DNA of 64,000 nt from Bacteroidales bacterium. Its GTDB lineage: Bacteria > Bacteroidota > Bacteroidia > Bacteroidales > UBA932. Both the position numbers and the translations under genes were made by a program. The stretch covers positions 32,028 through 96,027 of the forward strand of contig JAGAIM010000049.1 of NCBI GenBank assembly GCA_017626555.1, in the 5' to 3' direction. Positions 27,846 through 36,133 of the stretch are shown here, piece after piece. Position 1 is the stretch's first letter; the number at the start of each line of letters is the position of its first letter. The notes under the pieces are model-generated. The model had not been told where the DNA came from. It saw only the letters and a list, made by a program, of their open reading frames with translations, and ran no database searches.

Positions 27846-30095
27846 ATGATGAAAAGGTTGCTTCATAGGATTACGGCAACTGTCGCACTCACGGCAGTTG
27901 CTGTTTCTTGCGTAATGACAACGCAGAAAGATGAGGACGTTCTGAAAAGAATGTCGTTCAAGGCTTCATATTTTTCTGATGATACAAAGACCGTCCTTGT
28001 GGATCGTGTAAAGGTCTATTGGCAGGACGGAGATGAAATTGCTGTCAGCGGGGCAGAGATGCCATTCGTTACTTCTTTGGAGGAGGATTCGCCGACAGCA
28101 GTGTTTGAAGGAAAGGCTTCTGAGGCAGATGTCTATTACGCAGCATATCCTTATGATGCGGTATCCGAATGGGCAGATGAGATTGTTCTGCTCACACTTC
28201 CAGTCGAGCAGCGGGCTGTAGCCGGCACATTTGCGCCGGGTCTCAATATTTCAGTTGCATCCTCTCAGGACGCAGACAAGAATTTCTTTTTCCGTAATGT
28301 GTTGGGATATGCGAAGTTTACGATAGACGGCTCAGTCGGAGATGTAACTTCCATTTCTGTGACTGCAAACGGGGGTGAGGCGCTTGCCGGAGATTTTTAT
28401 GTCGATTGTTCGTCTGACGCTCCGGAGGTTGTCCCTGACGCAGAGATATCCGTTGTGACTCTTGTTTCCGATTCTGTGCTCGAGGATGGCGATTATTATA
28501 TCGCTATGCTTCCGGGAACGTATGAGGAAGGCCTTACTTTCACTTTTACAGGTCCGGAGGGGACTGCTGTCAAGAAGGTTGAGCGTTCTCTTACTCTTGA
28601 GCGGGGCAATATCAATGTCGTGAATATTTCCGGGCTTGAGTGGGAGCCTGACGAGGCTTTCTATGTGAAGGTCGATGATAATCTTGCTGATTGGTCCGGT
28701 GATTATCTTATTGTATATGATGATGTCACTTCCTTGCTGGTATTCAACTCGTGGACTGGTTCGGACAAGGGTGTTTCTACTGTTAACCTGTATCCGAAGT
28801 TGACATCTGATGGCATTCCGGCAGAAGATGGCGATCCTTATAAGGCTGTCATATCCAAGGTCGGAGATTATTACAGCGTGTTTGTGACTGGAGTGGGGTA
28901 TATAGGACTGACAAGTTCTTCCAATTCGCTGGCAAAGCAGGATGCGGCTCCATCTTCTACCGATACAAAGTATCTGTGGAATCTGTCATATTATGAAGGC
29001 GAACTCTGGATGGCCAATGCGTCTTATTCGAACAGAAGGCTTCAGTGGAATGCGAGTGCCGAGATATTCCGTTGTTATACAGGCAGTCAGCAGGAGATAA
29101 CTTTGTTCCGAAGGACTTCTTCGTCACAGACTGTTACTCCGACACCTGACCCCGACCCATCGGATCCCGACCCATCAGACCCAGATCCGACCCCTGACCC
29201 GACCCCAGATCCTGATGTTCCAGGAGAGGAAGTCCCTGACCCTGTTCCTGGCACGACCGGAAAATACGGGTGGTATGAACTTCCGGCAATAAACTACACA
29301 CAGTCAGGAACCTATCTGATAGATTCCTCTGACAGGAATCTCTACTATGCCCACCATTTATGTGCTGGCAGTGAGAAAGGTCCTGGCGGAAAGAAGGCCA
29401 GGAATTACACCGTATGCTACAGCGCTGAACATCATTGTCCAGTATGGGTTGCTGCACCGCGGCATTCGATGTATGAAGGCAGCGCGAACAGGACAAATGC
29501 ATACGCGAAGGATCCTTCGATCCCTTCCGATATCCAGTATAGTTCTAAGAATACCGGAGGAAGTTGCAATAAAGGACATATGCTCGGCTCTGCAGAGCGT
29601 ACTTCTTCGAGTGCGACCAACAGGCAGGTGTTCTATTATACCAACATTGCACCGCAATATTCAAGCACTTTCAATACAGGAGGCGGAGGATGGAACACTC
29701 TTGAGGACTGGGTGGATTCCAAGGTCTGCTCTGATACCCTGTATGTTGTCATCGGTACTTATTTCGAGACCTATACCGACAGGAGAGGCTATACTGATTC
29801 GCCTAAGACAATTTCATTCGGAGGCAGGGATGATGTGACCCGCCCTTCGATGTTCTATTACGTGATGATGAGAACGAAAAAAGGCAACACAGGCAAATCC
29901 CTTTCCGAGTGTACCTCAGATGAGATTATGTGTGCAGCCTTTGTAAGGAGTCACGCTACTCCAAAGGGTGTCAGTGTTGGCGAAAAGGATATGATGTCGG
30001 TGAGCGATCTGGAAAAGATCACAGGATTCACCTATTTCCCTAATGTGCCTCAGGCTCCGAAAGATACCTACAAGGCCTCCGATTGGGGCCTCTGA
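27846..30095 (+). CDS. Fimbrillin-like lipoprotein with C-terminal DNA/RNA non-specific endonuclease
   Basis: 749 residues (ATG at 27846; a second ATG follows directly). Lipobox TAVAVSC; the protein should be anchored in the envelope, probably facing outward. The N-terminal part is fimbrillin-like (TKTVLVDRV, VYWQDGDEI). A middle domain at about 270-420 is of unknown type, then comes a Pro-Asp linker (PDPDPSDPDPSDPDP), and a NUC endonuclease domain from about 475. The active site reads CNKGHMLGSAER with catalytic His at about 578, followed by YYTNIAPQ with the metal-binding Asn. The usual DRGH is NKGH here. It likely degrades extracellular nucleic acid for nutrition or defence; that is inference. 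It starts 11 bp after the previous nuclease frame. Confidence 0.85.
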   Translation: MMKRLLHRITATVALTAVAVSCVMTTQKDEDVLKRMSFKASYFSDDTKTVLVDRVKVYWQDGDEIAVSGAEMPFVTSLEEDSPTAVFEGKASEADVYYAAYPYDAVSEWADEIVLLTLPVEQRAVAGTFAPGLNISVASSQDADKNFFFRNVLGYAKFTIDGSVGDVTSISVTANGGEALAGDFYVDCSSDAPEVVPDAEISVVTLVSDSVLEDGDYYIAMLPGTYEEGLTFTFTGPEGTAVKKVERSLTLERGNINVVNISGLEWEPDEAFYVKVDDNLADWSGDYLIVYDDVTSLLVFNSWTGSDKGVSTVNLYPKLTSDGIPAEDGDPYKAVISKVGDYYSVFVTGVGYIGLTSSSNSLAKQDAAPSSTDTKYLWNLSYYEGELWMANASYSNRRLQWNASAEIFRCYTGSQQEITLFRRTSSSQTVTPTPDPDPSDPDPSDPDPTPDPTPDPDVPGEEVPDPVPGTTGKYGWYELPAINYTQSGTYLIDSSDRNLYYAHHLCAGSEKGPGGKKARNYTVCYSAEHHCPVWVAAPRHSMYEGSANRTNAYAKDPSIPSDIQYSSKNTGGSCNKGHMLGSAERTSSSATNRQVFYYTNIAPQYSSTFNTGGGGWNTLEDWVDSKVCSDTLYVVIGTYFETYTDRRGYTDSPKTISFGGRDDVTRPSMFYYVMMRTKKGNTGKSLSECTSDEIMCAAFVRSHATPKGVSVGEKDMMSVSDLEKITGFTYFPNVPQAPKDTYKASDWGL

Positions 30096-30097
30096 AA

Positions 30098-30865
30098 CTA
30101 ATTCAGATTTATGAGGGATCTGAACATCTGTGCTTTTTCAGGTACTTGCTGGAAGGTGTCTGCTGAATATAGCATCTCGCGGCTGTGTTCTACTGTTTCA
30201 GACAGTATGACAGCGTTTCCTTCCACTTTATAATTGAGCCATTTGAGTATGATTCTGGCATCCTTCTCCTTGATGATGGATGCCACTGGCGTGCTGACGT
30301 ATGCGTATGCGAATTCAATCCTGCTTTCGTTTGTCTCGTTGAATACTTCGCCGTTGCAGTCGTGACTTATAGTGAAGGTATATGCACCGTCACTTTGCGC
30401 GTTGTCCTCATAAATAAAGTTTATGGTATGGGTTATTTTGCTGTCCACCACAATAGGGACTGCAAGCAGGATGTTTATATATCCTCCTGATATCCAGTGA
30501 TTTCTGAGGAGGATAGGATCGTTTGCAGGCTTGTTTTCTTCAGTGATTCCAGATGCGGGAAGAGCCTCTTTTGTAAGCACAGGAGCCAGATAATTGAGTC
30601 TTACGTCATATTCTCCTTCGATTCCCTCTGTATTGTTGAGCACGTCGCATATTATGAATGCTCTTTTCATTGTGTCAAGTTTGCCCTGGCAGGTCTGCTC
30701 GATTACGTTGAATATATTGCCTTGGTCGCTGGTGAATTTTCCGTTCGCTACGTTACCCATAGTGGCGTTGTTGTATCTGATGGTATTATCCTTCGAACAG
30801 GATGCTGCAGCGATTGCTGCGATGCCGGCTGCGATTACTATAAATGCTTTTGTCAATCTCTTCAT
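30098..30865 (-). CDS. NigD-like lipoprotein
   Basis: 255 residues with lipobox IAAASC (Cys near residue 23). The central and C-terminal parts (DVRLNYLAPV, DPILLRNHWISGGYINI, HTINFIYED) follow the pattern of NigD-like proteins, small Bacteroidales lipoproteins of unknown molecular function, first named from a bacteriocin region. It is convergent with the nuclease lipoprotein gene, 2 bp between stops, and divergent from cstA. Confidence 0.7.
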   Translation of the reverse strand: MKRLTKAFIVIAAGIAAIAAASCSKDNTIRYNNATMGNVANGKFTSDQGNIFNVIEQTCQGKLDTMKRAFIICDVLNNTEGIEGEYDVRLNYLAPVLTKEALPASGITEENKPANDPILLRNHWISGGYINILLAVPIVVDSKITHTINFIYEDNAQSDGAYTFTISHDCNGEVFNETNESRIEFAYAYVSTPVASIIKEKDARIILKWLNYKVEGNAVILSETVEHSREMLYSADTFQQVPEKAQMFRSLINLN

Positions 30866-30918
30866 TTCTTCTGAATTGCTTTATTGCGTCATATAAGATG
30901 CAGTAAAGCCGGATTTCG

Positions 30919-30949
30919 TTGCATTTGCCGGATAAACTTGGTAATTTTG
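30919..30949 (+). promoter_or_regulatory. Promoter of cstA
   Basis: TTG (30919-30921), 20 bases, then TAATTTTG (30942-30949), 27 bases before the ATG at 30977. Confidence 0.7.
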
Positions 30950-30976
30950 CTGACGGATCAACATATAACACTGAAA

Positions 30977-32440
30977 ATGATAACATTTTTTGTATCGATC
31001 ATTCTGCTTCTGGCCGGATATTTCTTCTATGGTAAGATAGTCGAACGCTTCATCGGGGCAGACCCGGCAAGAAAGACTCCAGCCTACGAGTCGCAGGACG
31101 GAATAGACTTTATGCCTATGTCCACCTGGAAGGTTTTCGTAATTCAGTTTCTGAACATTGCGGGTCTCGGACCGATATTCGGAGCCATTATGGGAGCGGC
31201 ATACGGCCCTGCTGCATATATCTGGATTGTTGTGGGATGTATTCTGATGGGTGCGGTGCACGATTTCTTTGCAGGAATGATGTCGATCCGTAATGGAGGT
31301 GCCAATATGCCGGACAGTACGGGAAAGTACCTTGGAAAGACAATGCGCGGACTTATGAACTTCATCGTTGCCTTCCTGCTTCTGGCGGTTGGTGTTTCGT
31401 TCGTGACCGGACCGTCCGATCTGATAGCATCCCTGACCGGAGTGAACAAGGAGGTGTGGCTCTACGTTATCTTTGCCTATTATATACTTGCGACTATGCT
31501 TCCTATCGACAAGATCATCGGCACGGTTTATCCGTATATGGGAGCCGCCCTGCTTTTTATGGCGCTCGGTGTGGCTGTTATGCTTGTAGTCGGTGATATA
31601 AGGGGAACTCACGAGATGATCGAACTGACGCCGGCCACTTTGAAGAACTGGCATTCCGACCCTGACAATAATATCCTCGTTCCGATGCTTTTCATTGTCG
31701 TTTCCTGTGGTGCGATTTCGGGCTTCCATTCGACTCAGTCTCCTCTTATGGCAAGATGTCTTAAGAATGAGAAATATGCCCGTCCTGTGTTTTACGGGGC
31801 AATGATAGCGGAAGGAATAGTTGCTATGGTGTGGGCTACTGCTGCTATGGCCTTCTTCGGTGGCCCTGAGGGACTTAACGATGCTATGACGGAGGGTGTT
31901 ATGATCGATGGAGTTCTTACTAAAGTGACGCCAGCCATAGCGGTCGATATGATCTGCAAAAGTTGGTTGGGAAAGGTGGGAGCGGTAATAGCAGTGATAG
32001 GTGTGGTGGTGTGCCCGATCACTTCCGGAGACACTGCATTCCGCAGTCTTCGTCTGACGATTGCCGATTTTCTGAAGAGCGACCAGAAGCCGGTCTTCAA
32101 GCGCCTTGTGATTACAATACCGATTTTCGCTCTGGCTTTCCTCTGCTGCAAGATGGATTTCTCCACCGTATGGAATTACGTCGGTATCGGCAATCAGTTG
32201 CTGGCTGTTTTGGTGCTGTGGACTTCGGCTGCTTATCTGATTTCAAGGGGCAAACCTCACTGGATGTGTTCGCTTCCGGCAGCATTCCTGACATTCGTAT
32301 GCGTCAGTTATTTCATAATGGCTCCATACAAGGCCGGCGGACTTCATCTGTCTCCGGGCATAGGCTATGTGGCGGGGGCAGTCATAGGACTTGCTCTTCT
32401 GATATTCTGTGTGATAAAGGCTCGTAAGGCTTCCAGATAA
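30977..32440 (+). CDS. cstA: Carbon starvation protein CstA family transporter
   Basis: 487 residues from MITFFVSIILLLAGYF; a longer frame reaches upstream across the promoter and is not supported. Many membrane helices. Family signatures are visible: QFLNIAGLGPIFGAIMGA, the GPAAYIWIVVGCILMGAVHDF stretch at about residues 70-90, and SGFHSTQSPLMARC. CstA proteins import peptides or pyruvate, often during carbon limitation. This is the shorter form common in Bacteroidota. A bidirectional terminator follows at once. Confidence 0.9.
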   Translation: MITFFVSIILLLAGYFFYGKIVERFIGADPARKTPAYESQDGIDFMPMSTWKVFVIQFLNIAGLGPIFGAIMGAAYGPAAYIWIVVGCILMGAVHDFFAGMMSIRNGGANMPDSTGKYLGKTMRGLMNFIVAFLLLAVGVSFVTGPSDLIASLTGVNKEVWLYVIFAYYILATMLPIDKIIGTVYPYMGAALLFMALGVAVMLVVGDIRGTHEMIELTPATLKNWHSDPDNNILVPMLFIVVSCGAISGFHSTQSPLMARCLKNEKYARPVFYGAMIAEGIVAMVWATAAMAFFGGPEGLNDAMTEGVMIDGVLTKVTPAIAVDMICKSWLGKVGAVIAVIGVVVCPITSGDTAFRSLRLTIADFLKSDQKPVFKRLVITIPIFALAFLCCKMDFSTVWNYVGIGNQLLAVLVLWTSAAYLISRGKPHWMCSLPAAFLTFVCVSYFIMAPYKAGGLHLSPGIGYVAGAVIGLALLIFCVIKARKASR

Positions 32441-32476
32441 AGAAAAAGTACAGTGTCAGACACTGTACTTTTTTCT
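32441..32476. terminator. Bidirectional terminator between cstA and the Fur-family gene
   Basis: AGAAAAAGTACAGTGTC and its complement GACACTGTACTTTTTTCT form a near-perfect palindrome with A-run and T-run on either side, so it can stop transcription from both sides. Its right half is also the last codons of the Fur-family gene (RKKYSV, stop). Confidence 0.88.
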
Positions 32477-32905
32477 TGAAGGACGTCCTATCAACTGGAT
32501 GTCAAAGCCTTCTATTCTGTAGCCTCGTACTCGTTTGCGGCTCAGATGTGATTCTATCAGACTGACCAGTTCGTCGTCTATGACATCCCTGAATGTGTGG
32601 TTGTCCTTGTCGTAGAAGTGGATGTGCTTGAAAGTGTTCACGTCAAAGTACATCTTGTTGTTGGCGCTCAATCTGTAGTTATATATGCCCAGCATTGCCA
32701 TCTGGGTCAGAATATTATAAACGGAGGCCAGAGTCACTTTGGCTGTACCTTTCTCCTTGATCGTCTCTGTCACCATATCGGCGCAGGCGTGTCCGAGACA
32801 CATCATCGCATCGTGGACGGCAAGCCTTTGAGGGGTTGCCTTGAGGGAGTGTTTCCTGAGGATTGCCTTGAATTCCTCGATGTTCGGGCATTTGTGTGTA
32901 TTCAT
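32456..32905 (-). CDS. Fur family transcriptional regulator
   Basis: 149 residues. The winged-helix part has LKATPQRLAVHDAM and LASVYNILTQMAMLGI, typical of Fur/PerR proteins. The metal region reads FDVNTFKHIHFYDKDNHTF; the CxxC pairs that hold structural zinc in classical Fur are absent. It may sense iron, peroxide or another metal; the sequence does not say which. The stop codon lies inside the terminator palindrome shared with cstA. Confidence 0.88.
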   Translation of the reverse strand: MNTHKCPNIEEFKAILRKHSLKATPQRLAVHDAMMCLGHACADMVTETIKEKGTAKVTLASVYNILTQMAMLGIYNYRLSANNKMYFDVNTFKHIHFYDKDNHTFRDVIDDELVSLIESHLSRKRVRGYRIEGFDIQLIGRPSRKKYSV

Positions 32906-33004
32906 ATAATGTCTTTATGGTCGCAAATATATGTATTTTAGGGATAAACGCAAAATAAATTTGAAAAATTCCAATTTGTTCTCGAAAAAAGATGTTGTCT
33001 GGAA

Positions 33005-33035
33005 TTGCGAGGTTGCGTTAAAATTGGTATTTTTG
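33005..33035 (+). promoter_or_regulatory. Promoter of the SDR gene
   Basis: TTG (33005-33007), 20 bases, then TATTTTTG (33028-33035), 32 bases before the ATG. Confidence 0.7.
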
Positions 33036-33067
33036 CGGCCGTTTTGGAAATATAGAATTGCACATAT

Positions 33068-33880
33068 ATGAAGAAGTTTTTCAGAGAGTATAAGGCTTGG
33101 GCTCTTATCACCGGTGCTGCATCGGGGATGGGGCGTGTCTATGCCTCCAGACTGGCCGCTATGGGATACAACCTTGTGCTTGTGGATATCAATGCAGCAG
33201 GACTGGAGGAAACGGAATCTATTATCAGAGCAGATTCAGGTGAAGTGAAGGTGCTCCGGGTCGTTCAGGATCTTTCTCAGATTGATGCTGCGGATATGGT
33301 CTTCGCCAGGACTGAGGCGGAAGGCTGCGAGGTTGAGGTGCTGGTCAATAATGCAGGGATAATGTATTGCCAGGGCATTGCAGAGACGAGCGAGAGAACG
33401 CTGCGTCTCATAATGATGGTACATACATATACGCCGTTGATGCTGTGCCGCAAATATGTAGGCCAGATGAAAGAGAGAGGTTGCGGATATATTCTGAACA
33501 TTTCGTCTCTGGCTGAGTGTATGAACTGGCCCGGCATCGGAATGTATGGCTCGACGAAAAGGTTCGTCAAGGATTATTCGAGAGAGTTGCGGATAGAGTG
33601 TCAGAAGACAGGTGTAAGTGTGACTAATGCTTACTTCGGTGCTGTCGATACGCCTCTGATCCCCCTTAAGGACAGCCTGAGGAAACTGGCACGTGCTCTG
33701 GCGGTGATGATTACTCCGGAAAAGGCTGTTGACAGGGCGTTGAATGCCACTTTCAAAAGACGCAGAGGTGTTATGCCGGGTGTGCTCAACCATATCTTCA
33801 GACCTATATGTCGTATTCTTCCCGATTTCCTTCTCGGTTGGGTTTACAGAAAGGCAAAGCCTTATCTTATGAAAGTATGA
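33068..33880 (+). CDS. Short-chain dehydrogenase/reductase
   Basis: 270 residues. Classical SDR features: the cofactor loop ITGAASGMGRVYASRLA near residue 15, NNAG near residue 93, a Ser in ILNISSLAE, and catalytic YGSTK. The C-terminal extension is basic (FKRRRGVMPGV). Asp in VLVDIN after the second strand suggests preference for NAD(H). The substrate cannot be told. trxB follows 40 bp later with its own -7 box. Confidence 0.88.
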   Translation: MKKFFREYKAWALITGAASGMGRVYASRLAAMGYNLVLVDINAAGLEETESIIRADSGEVKVLRVVQDLSQIDAADMVFARTEAEGCEVEVLVNNAGIMYCQGIAETSERTLRLIMMVHTYTPLMLCRKYVGQMKERGCGYILNISSLAECMNWPGIGMYGSTKRFVKDYSRELRIECQKTGVSVTNAYFGAVDTPLIPLKDSLRKLARALAVMITPEKAVDRALNATFKRRRGVMPGVLNHIFRPICRILPDFLLGWVYRKAKPYLMKV

Positions 33881-33890
33881 GAAAAAGAGT

Positions 33891-33898
33891 TATATTTG
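33891..33898 (+). promoter_or_regulatory. -7 element before trxB
   Basis: TATATTTG lies 22 bases before the trxB ATG; no TTG box is evident upstream. Confidence 0.5.
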
Positions 33899-33920
33899 CA
33901 AGTTATATATAATTTTTGCT

Positions 33921-34844
33921 ATGGAAAGAATAAAGTGCCTTATCGTCGGAGGTGGCCCTGCGGGCTATACTGCGGCAATCTATGCTTCTAGAGCCGATAT
34001 TGCTCCTGTGGTCTATGAAGGAGTACAGCCGGGCGGCCAACTTACGACAACTACTGATATAGAGAACTTCCCTGGATTTGAAAACGGTATTTCAGGGCAG
34101 CAACTCGTTGATACAATGAGGGCTCAGGCGGTTCGTCTTGGTGCGGATGTCCGTACCGGAGCGATTACCTCGGCAGACCTTTCGCAGCGACCTTTCAGGA
34201 TAGTGGTCGATGGAGATAAGGAGATTGAGGCGGAGACTCTGATCATAGCGACCGGAGCGACAGCGAAATATCTCGGTCTTCCTTCTGAAATCAAGTACAG
34301 AGGACTCGGCGTGTCTGCTTGTGCGACCTGTGACGGTTTCTTCTACAGGAAAAAGACCGTGGCTGTAGTCGGAGGCGGTGATACTGCCTGCGAGGAGGCT
34401 ACTTATCTTGCCGGCCTTTGCAAGAAGGTGTATATGATTGTACGCAGGGATGTGCTCAGAGCCTCAGAGGCTATGCAGGAGCGTGTAAGAAATACCGAAA
34501 ACATCGAAATCCTCTGGAATTGCAACACTCAGGAAGTGCTTGGAGACGAGTATGGCGTTACTGGTGCAAGACTGGTACGTAAGGATGGCGAGGTTTTTGA
34601 TATAGCGGTGGACGGATTTTTCCTTGCTATTGGCCATCATCCGAATTCCGATCTTTTCAGAGAATGGATCGAAGTCGATAAGGAAGGATATATAGTGACT
34701 GACGGCAGAACTTCCAAGACCAATGTTCCGGGAGTGTTTGCCGCAGGCGATGTGCAGGATCCGCTTTACAGGCAGGCTATCACAGCAGCCGCTTCAGGCT
34801 GTCGTGCTGCACTTGACGCTGAGAAGTTCCTGAAAATGCTTTAA
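33921..34844 (+). CDS. trxB: Thioredoxin reductase
   Basis: 307 residues. The FAD-binding GGGPAGYTAAIYASRA is at the N-terminus, the redox pair is in SACATCDGFFYR, the NADPH-binding loop is VVGGGDTACEEATYL, and GVFAAGDVQDP is at the C-terminal FAD site. It reduces thioredoxin with NADPH in the cytoplasm. bamD follows 20 bp later. Confidence 0.95.
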   Translation: MERIKCLIVGGGPAGYTAAIYASRADIAPVVYEGVQPGGQLTTTTDIENFPGFENGISGQQLVDTMRAQAVRLGADVRTGAITSADLSQRPFRIVVDGDKEIEAETLIIATGATAKYLGLPSEIKYRGLGVSACATCDGFFYRKKTVAVVGGGDTACEEATYLAGLCKKVYMIVRRDVLRASEAMQERVRNTENIEILWNCNTQEVLGDEYGVTGARLVRKDGEVFDIAVDGFFLAIGHHPNSDLFREWIEVDKEGYIVTDGRTSKTNVPGVFAAGDVQDPLYRQAITAAASGCRAALDAEKFLKML

Positions 34845-34864
34845 GAAGACATATATTTTTTAAG

Positions 34865-35752
34865 ATGAAGTTGAGAAACCTTATCATTGCCGCTGTACTG
34901 ATAGCGGCTACAGTTTCCTGCAAGTCTCAGTATGAGATGCTCCTGAACAGTAATGATGCCGACCTTAAGTATGAGGCTGCCTTCGATTATTTCAATGAGG
35001 GCAAATATTCAAAGGCCGGATCGCTTTTCGAGTCTCTGTCCGTTCTCACGAACGGTACGGAGCGTGATGACACAGTAAGGTATTACTGGGGACTGAGCAA
35101 TTATAAGTTCAAGGATTATTACACGGCAGAGACCAATTTCACTAATTTCCTTGAGATATATCCCCGCAGCCCTTTTGCTTCGGAAGCCAGGTATCTCAGG
35201 CTGGACTGCCTGTATCGTTCCACACTCAGATATGAACTGGATCAGACTCCTACATATAAGGCTATCACGGAGATTTCCGAGTATATCATCGAGTTTCCGA
35301 GGACTCCGCATCTGGAGGCTTGCCGTGATATGCTGAAGGATCTCAACGAACGTCTCGACAAGAAGGCATACGAGGCCGCCAGGTTATATTATAAGATGGA
35401 GGATTACAAGGCTTCCAGAGTAGCATTCAGAAATGTCCTGAAGGATGATTCCGAGAACATATACAGGGAAGATATACTCTATTATATTGCTATGTCTTCA
35501 TACAATTATGCGCATTTGAGTGTGCCTGAGAAGCAAAAGGAGAGATATCTTACATTTGTTGACGACTATCTGAATTTTGTGGGAGAGATTCCTCAGTCTC
35601 ATTATCGTAAGGAACTGGACAATGTCTATCGTAAGGCTCAGAAGGCCTTGGGTAAGGATGTGGCCGTGGAAAATGAGGATATGACCGAGAAGGATTTTGC
35701 CAAGGAGAGACGGAAAATCGTCAAGGAGGAGAAAAAGTCAAAAAATAAATGA
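34865..35752 (+). CDS. bamD: Outer membrane assembly lipoprotein BamD
   Basis: 295 residues with lipobox AATVSC (Cys near residue 19). TPR-type repeats follow (YFNEGKYSKAGSLFESL, YYWGLSNYKFKDYYTAE, FLEIYPRSPFASEARY), the standard BamD layout, and the tail is very basic (ERRKIVKEEKKSKNK). It works with BamA in inserting beta-barrel proteins into the outer membrane; bamA itself is at 53199. Confidence 0.9.
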   Translation: MKLRNLIIAAVLIAATVSCKSQYEMLLNSNDADLKYEAAFDYFNEGKYSKAGSLFESLSVLTNGTERDDTVRYYWGLSNYKFKDYYTAETNFTNFLEIYPRSPFASEARYLRLDCLYRSTLRYELDQTPTYKAITEISEYIIEFPRTPHLEACRDMLKDLNERLDKKAYEAARLYYKMEDYKASRVAFRNVLKDDSENIYREDILYYIAMSSYNYAHLSVPEKQKERYLTFVDDYLNFVGEIPQSHYRKELDNVYRKAQKALGKDVAVENEDMTEKDFAKERRKIVKEEKKSKNK

Positions 35753-35809
35753 AACTCTCGGCACTTTGATGGAGTATAATTAAATGGAAAACGAAAAGTA
35801 AACATAAAG

Positions 35810-36130
35810 ATGGCAAACAAGAAAACACCTACAAACACTCTTACAAGAGACCTCTGCGATCTCGCGGCTCCTACAGGAAACATTTACGAGACTGTGGTCA
35901 TTCTTTCAAAAAGAGCAAACCAGATCGCAATCGCTGAGAAGAAGGAACTCACTAGAAAACTTGAAGATTTCAAGAATGACAGCAATGCGATAGAGGAGAT
36001 CTTCGAGAATCGCGAACAGATCGAGATTTCTAAATATTACGAAAGACAGCCTAAGCCGAGCCTCGTGGCAATAGAGGAATTTCAGGAAGGTGATGTGTCA
36101 TACAGAATGGCACGACAGGACGAGGAATAG
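35810..36130 (+). CDS. rpoZ: DNA-directed RNA polymerase omega subunit
   Basis: 106 residues. The pattern TLTRDLCDLAAPTGNIYETV ... SKRANQIA is the Bacteroidota form of omega, with a longer C-terminal part than the E. coli subunit. It sits between bamD and recN, 3 bp before recN. Confidence 0.88.
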   Translation: MANKKTPTNTLTRDLCDLAAPTGNIYETVVILSKRANQIAIAEKKELTRKLEDFKNDSNAIEEIFENREQIEISKYYERQPKPSLVAIEEFQEGDVSYRMARQDEE

Positions 36131-36133
36131 TCT

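Noticed and set aside
30881-31729. 282-codon minus-strand frame inside cstA
   Set aside because: Antisense shadow of a conserved membrane protein; composition rich in His/Arg/Ser as expected of such shadows.
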